Positions 14,985 through 17,278 of a stretch of DNA of 17,278 nt are shown piece by piece. Below the pieces are notes generated by a model. The model was not told the origin of the DNA. It saw only the letters and a list, made by a program, of their open reading frames with translations, and ran no database searches. The DNA comes from an uncultured Clostridia bacterium. GTDB taxonomy: Bacteria > Bacillota > Clostridia > Lachnospirales > Lachnospiraceae. Within the stretch, counting starts at the first letter, position 1. Every line of letters begins with the position of its first letter. The translations under genes were made by a program, and so were the position numbers. The DNA lies in assembly GCA_947088195.1 (NCBI GenBank), contig CAMUFS010000023.1, positions 1 through 17,278 on the forward strand, in the 5' to 3' direction.

Positions 14985-15571
14985 CTGTCCCCACCTCCCT
15001 GTATACTAACATTTATATTAGATGCATCTATATTATAGAAGTTGGCCAGCTCATTTTTCAAAGCTTTTTCCTCCCCGTTCTCCTTCTGCCTTTGAAATAC
15101 CTCCACCTGTATACGATCCACATAAATATCTGTATTTTTGTCTCCCTCATATCCCACCGTAAGCTTGAGCGCCGCGACTTCCCCAAATGTTTTACTCTCT
15201 GTATCCTCATTCCACACAAGCTCCGTTGAGACAAGCTGATAGCCTCGCTCCTCCAAAAATAAAGAAAGCTCCTCTGTAAGCTGTTGGTTATACTCCTTAA
15301 GAAGCTCCTCATATATTTCCTGCTGTTTTAATTCCAGCTCAAAGCTTTTATCCGCCAACTCGATCTTTAAACTTTCCTTGTTAAAAAAATCCTCCATCAC
15401 ATCTTCTAGATGAAATAGCTTCACCACTGGAGATAAAAAAAGCAAAATAAATAAAAGCCCCATATAAAGCTTTATATATTTGTAATATTTTGATGGCAAA
15501 AGCTCAGAGAACACTGCCGTCAGAATACTATAACAGACAATTCCTTTTACCCATGTGATAAGACCTTGCAT
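14981..15571 (-). CDS. spoIIIAF: Stage III sporulation protein AF
   Basis: A 196-residue protein with two N-terminal membrane segments, about residues 8-24 and 30-52 (YMGLLFILLFLSPVVKLF), then a charged outer domain with ELKQQEIYEELLKEYNQQL and a conserved VDRIQVEVF region. It is a component of the SpoIIIA-SpoIIQ channel. The start at 15571 (MQGLITWVKGIV) is the usual family opening and has GAGGG upstream; the frame continues 11 codons further upstream without similarity. It lies 17 bases after spoIIIAE and overlaps spoIIIAG by four. Confidence 0.94.
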   Translation of the reverse strand: MQGLITWVKGIVCYSILTAVFSELLPSKYYKYIKLYMGLLFILLFLSPVVKLFHLEDVMEDFFNKESLKIELADKSFELELKQQEIYEELLKEYNQQLTEELSLFLEERGYQLVSTELVWNEDTESKTFGEVAALKLTVGYEGDKNTDIYVDRIQVEVFQRQKENGEEKALKNELANFYNIDASNINVSIQGGGDR

Positions 15572-15588
15572 ATTCGTACCCTCATTTT

Positions 15589-16701
15589 TTATGTGGAAGC
15601 ACATACCACTGCGATTGTTACAAGATAAAGTATCCCCGTTGTGGCAACTAATTGTAATAGATAGCGGCTTCCCTCACACACGGCTGCGAGTGCCTCCACC
15701 ATTCTTTTATCTGACACTGGCTGCAGCATTGCACAGCTTAATTGATACATTAGAATTAATATACCCAGCTTTCCCACTGGGACAGCCACAATCGCCACAA
15801 TTAGAAAAAAAGCCGCCGTTCCTATCCCATTTTTTATTATCTCCCCGGATTGTGCCATAAGCTGTGCCACTGCCTCCGCACTGTTCCCAATTCCCGGAAG
15901 CACGGACACTGTTTTTTGTAACACAGAAAGCTTCATCTTGTCCACCGTCGGGAGAACCAGCCCCTGCATTGTATTCATTCCAATCACTAGCGTTAGCATC
16001 CCTTTCAGGCTCCAGGATACGATTGTCTGAAATAATTTTGACAATCTGGACAGCATCTCTTCCTTCGTTATATAATTGACCAGCATAATCACCACCGACA
16101 GCTTGATAATTGGCAAAAGTAATCGAAGCAAAAAACTATCTGCCAGACTTAACAGCACCAGCATAAGCTTGTAAAAGCCTATGGCGCTGACACTACCTGC
16201 GGATACACTGACAGCTAAAAAAAATGCAGGGATTAACGCTCTCATAAATAGCTCCAAACGATAAAGCAGCTCCTCCGCAATCTGGCACCCTTCCATAAAA
16301 GACAGCGCTGTTATACTTAAAAAGGCAAGGTAAGTCACAAAAAATCCAGTGTCTGCTATCTGCCGATTCTCAAATGCCAAGGCAATATTATGAAAGACAG
16401 CCGCCATGATCCCTATCCCCAATATCAGCAGCATCGCACGCCTGCTTGCCGTTATCTCACCAACACATGCCTCTAATAGCATGGAAGCAATCTCTTTTAC
16501 AGACAGCTCCCCCTTTAATGTTTTTTTGACCAGATCTACAAAATTCAGCCCTTCCTTCTTAAAAATTTCATCAATCACAGACTGAAGCTCTGTAAAGTCA
16601 TAATCTGACAGCGCTTCTGCTGCAATGGCTGGCGTGTAGATTCCAATCAGAAAAACAAAAATTCCCGTTACTACTATACAGAACAACAGCCTTTTTTTCA
16701 T
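15589..16701 (-). CDS. spoIIIAE: Stage III sporulation protein AE
   Basis: A 370-residue polytopic membrane protein, the likely main permease-like part of the SpoIIIA channel. A signal peptide-like start (about 1-28, ending IYTPAIAAEA) is followed by a short outer segment, then about seven or eight hydrophobic segments. The stretches MNTMQGLVLPTVDKMKLSVL and VLPGIGNSAEAVAQLMAQSG are the conserved family core. I prefer the ATG at 16701 because AAAGGA lies seven bases upstream; an ATG two codons earlier (16707) is also in frame. Its start is 11 bases after the spoIIIAD stop. Confidence 0.95.
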   Translation of the reverse strand: MKKRLLFCIVVTGIFVFLIGIYTPAIAAEALSDYDFTELQSVIDEIFKKEGLNFVDLVKKTLKGELSVKEIASMLLEACVGEITASRRAMLLILGIGIMAAVFHNIALAFENRQIADTGFFVTYLAFLSITALSFMEGCQIAEELLYRLELFMRALIPAFFLAVSVSAGSVSAIGFYKLMLVLLSLADSFLLRLLLPIIKLSVVIMLVNYITKEEMLSRLSKLFQTIVSWSLKGMLTLVIGMNTMQGLVLPTVDKMKLSVLQKTVSVLPGIGNSAEAVAQLMAQSGEIIKNGIGTAAFFLIVAIVAVPVGKLGILILMYQLSCAMLQPVSDKRMVEALAAVCEGSRYLLQLVATTGILYLVTIAVVCAST

Positions 16702-16712
16702 TTCCATTTCCT

Positions 16713-17093
16713 TTATCCAAGAAGGCTTTCAATCGTCTCAAAAAGTGACAAAATCACAGGTGCACTGACAGCCAATATAGACAGCTTTCCAAAGGTTTCC
16801 AGCTGTGCTGCTATTGACTGGTATCCTCCATCCTTGCAAAGGGCAGAAGCAAACTCACAGATATAAGTGATCCCCACCATCTTCATTAAGATTCCTATAT
16901 AAGCAGAGGGAAGATTTAAATACCCTGTCAGCTTGTCCACCATCTTAAGCACAACACTAAGCTTATCCACCCCATAGGAAAATATAATTATAGTAGCGGC
17001 GAGAGCCACATATATCCACAGCTCACTTTTCATATTTTTAAGCTGAATTGCCAAAAGCATTGCTGCAATTCCAAGGATTGCTGCTGAAACCAT
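16713..17093 (-). CDS. spoIIIAD: Stage III sporulation protein AD
   Basis: A 126-residue membrane protein with about four hydrophobic helices: AAILGIAAMLLAIQL, IYVALAATIIIFSYGVDKL, AYIGILMKMVGITYICEFAS and LSILAVSAPVILSLFETI. The conserved pattern GITYICEFASALCKDGG is typical of the family, as is the C-terminal LFETIESLL, which resembles the end of SpoIIIAC. It is a small subunit of the SpoIIIA channel. The ATG at 17093 has GGGAGGAG four bases upstream; it lies 16 bases after spoIIIAC. Confidence 0.96.
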   Translation of the reverse strand: MVSAAILGIAAMLLAIQLKNMKSELWIYVALAATIIIFSYGVDKLSVVLKMVDKLTGYLNLPSAYIGILMKMVGITYICEFASALCKDGGYQSIAAQLETFGKLSILAVSAPVILSLFETIESLLG

Positions 17094-17109
17094 AAAGCTC
17101 CTCCCTTAT

Positions 17110-17278
17110 CTATAATGAAAACAATGCCTTGATCGTCTCAAATAGGTCATAAATATATGGCACAATCCAAAATAAAACTAGAATCAGACCGGCAAGACTT
17201 GTCAAAAAAGCATGTTCTTCCCTTCCACTGTGCTTTAAAACCTGTCCTATTACCGAGACTAAAATTCCCACTGCTGCT
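17110..17278 (-). CDS. spoIIIAC: Stage III sporulation protein AC (partial, N-terminus outside window)
   Basis: The last 55 or so codons are present, ending in TAG at 17110. The visible sequence includes AAVGILVSVIGQVLKHSGRE, FLTSLAGLILVLFWIVPYI and YDLFETIKALFSL, an almost textbook SpoIIIAC (about 65 residues, two membrane helices). Only about ten N-terminal residues are missing. The operon's upstream genes spoIIIAA and spoIIIAB, and its promoter, would lie beyond the right edge. Confidence 0.95.
   Translation of the reverse strand, partial: AAVGILVSVIGQVLKHSGREEHAFLTSLAGLILVLFWIVPYIYDLFETIKALFSL

Overview
The window looks like the chromosome of a spore-forming Clostridia, most likely a Lachnospiraceae member. 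It has a spoIIIA cluster and spoIVB, the conserved clostridial run nusB-xseA-xseB-ispA-dxs-tlyA-nadK-argR-recN, good Shine-Dalgarno sequences, frequent 4-base stop/start overlaps, and moderate GC. Every gene I can support is on the minus strand, so transcription runs from the right end to the left.

Right part (about 13.2-17.3 kb): the distal spoIIIA operon (spoIIIAC, cut by the window edge, through spoIIIAH), which builds the forespore-mother cell feeding channel. It is followed directly by an asp23-family gene with its own strong sigma-A-type promoter and a strong hairpin terminator. Middle part (4.5-13.1 kb): a tightly packed housekeeping operon. It covers transcription antitermination (nusB), exonuclease VII (xseA, xseB), isoprenoid precursors (dxs, ispA), an S4/FtsJ-type RNA methyltransferase (tlyA), NAD kinase (nadK), the arginine regulator (argR) and a recombination ATPase (recN). 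A terminator follows recN, then spoIVB with its own terminator.

Left part (1-3.0 kb): accessory-looking. Downstream of spoIVB, where spo0A would be expected in Clostridia, there is a large nested palindrome, a cluster of inverted repeats, and a lone TnpB-family gene. By eye, all three RuvC catalytic acids of that protein are replaced (Ala, Ala, Lys), while its zinc-ribbon cysteines are intact. Then comes a roughly 420-base gap with hairpins and a possible decayed reading frame, and finally the start of a CDP-glycerol glycerophosphotransferase-like envelope gene cut by the window edge.

The best candidate for something undescribed is the nuclease-dead TnpB-like protein with its surrounding inverted repeats and hairpins. 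It could be a domesticated RNA-guided DNA-binding protein (TldR-like). Loss of the catalytic residues is read directly from the sequence; the RNA guide, target and regulatory role are inference.
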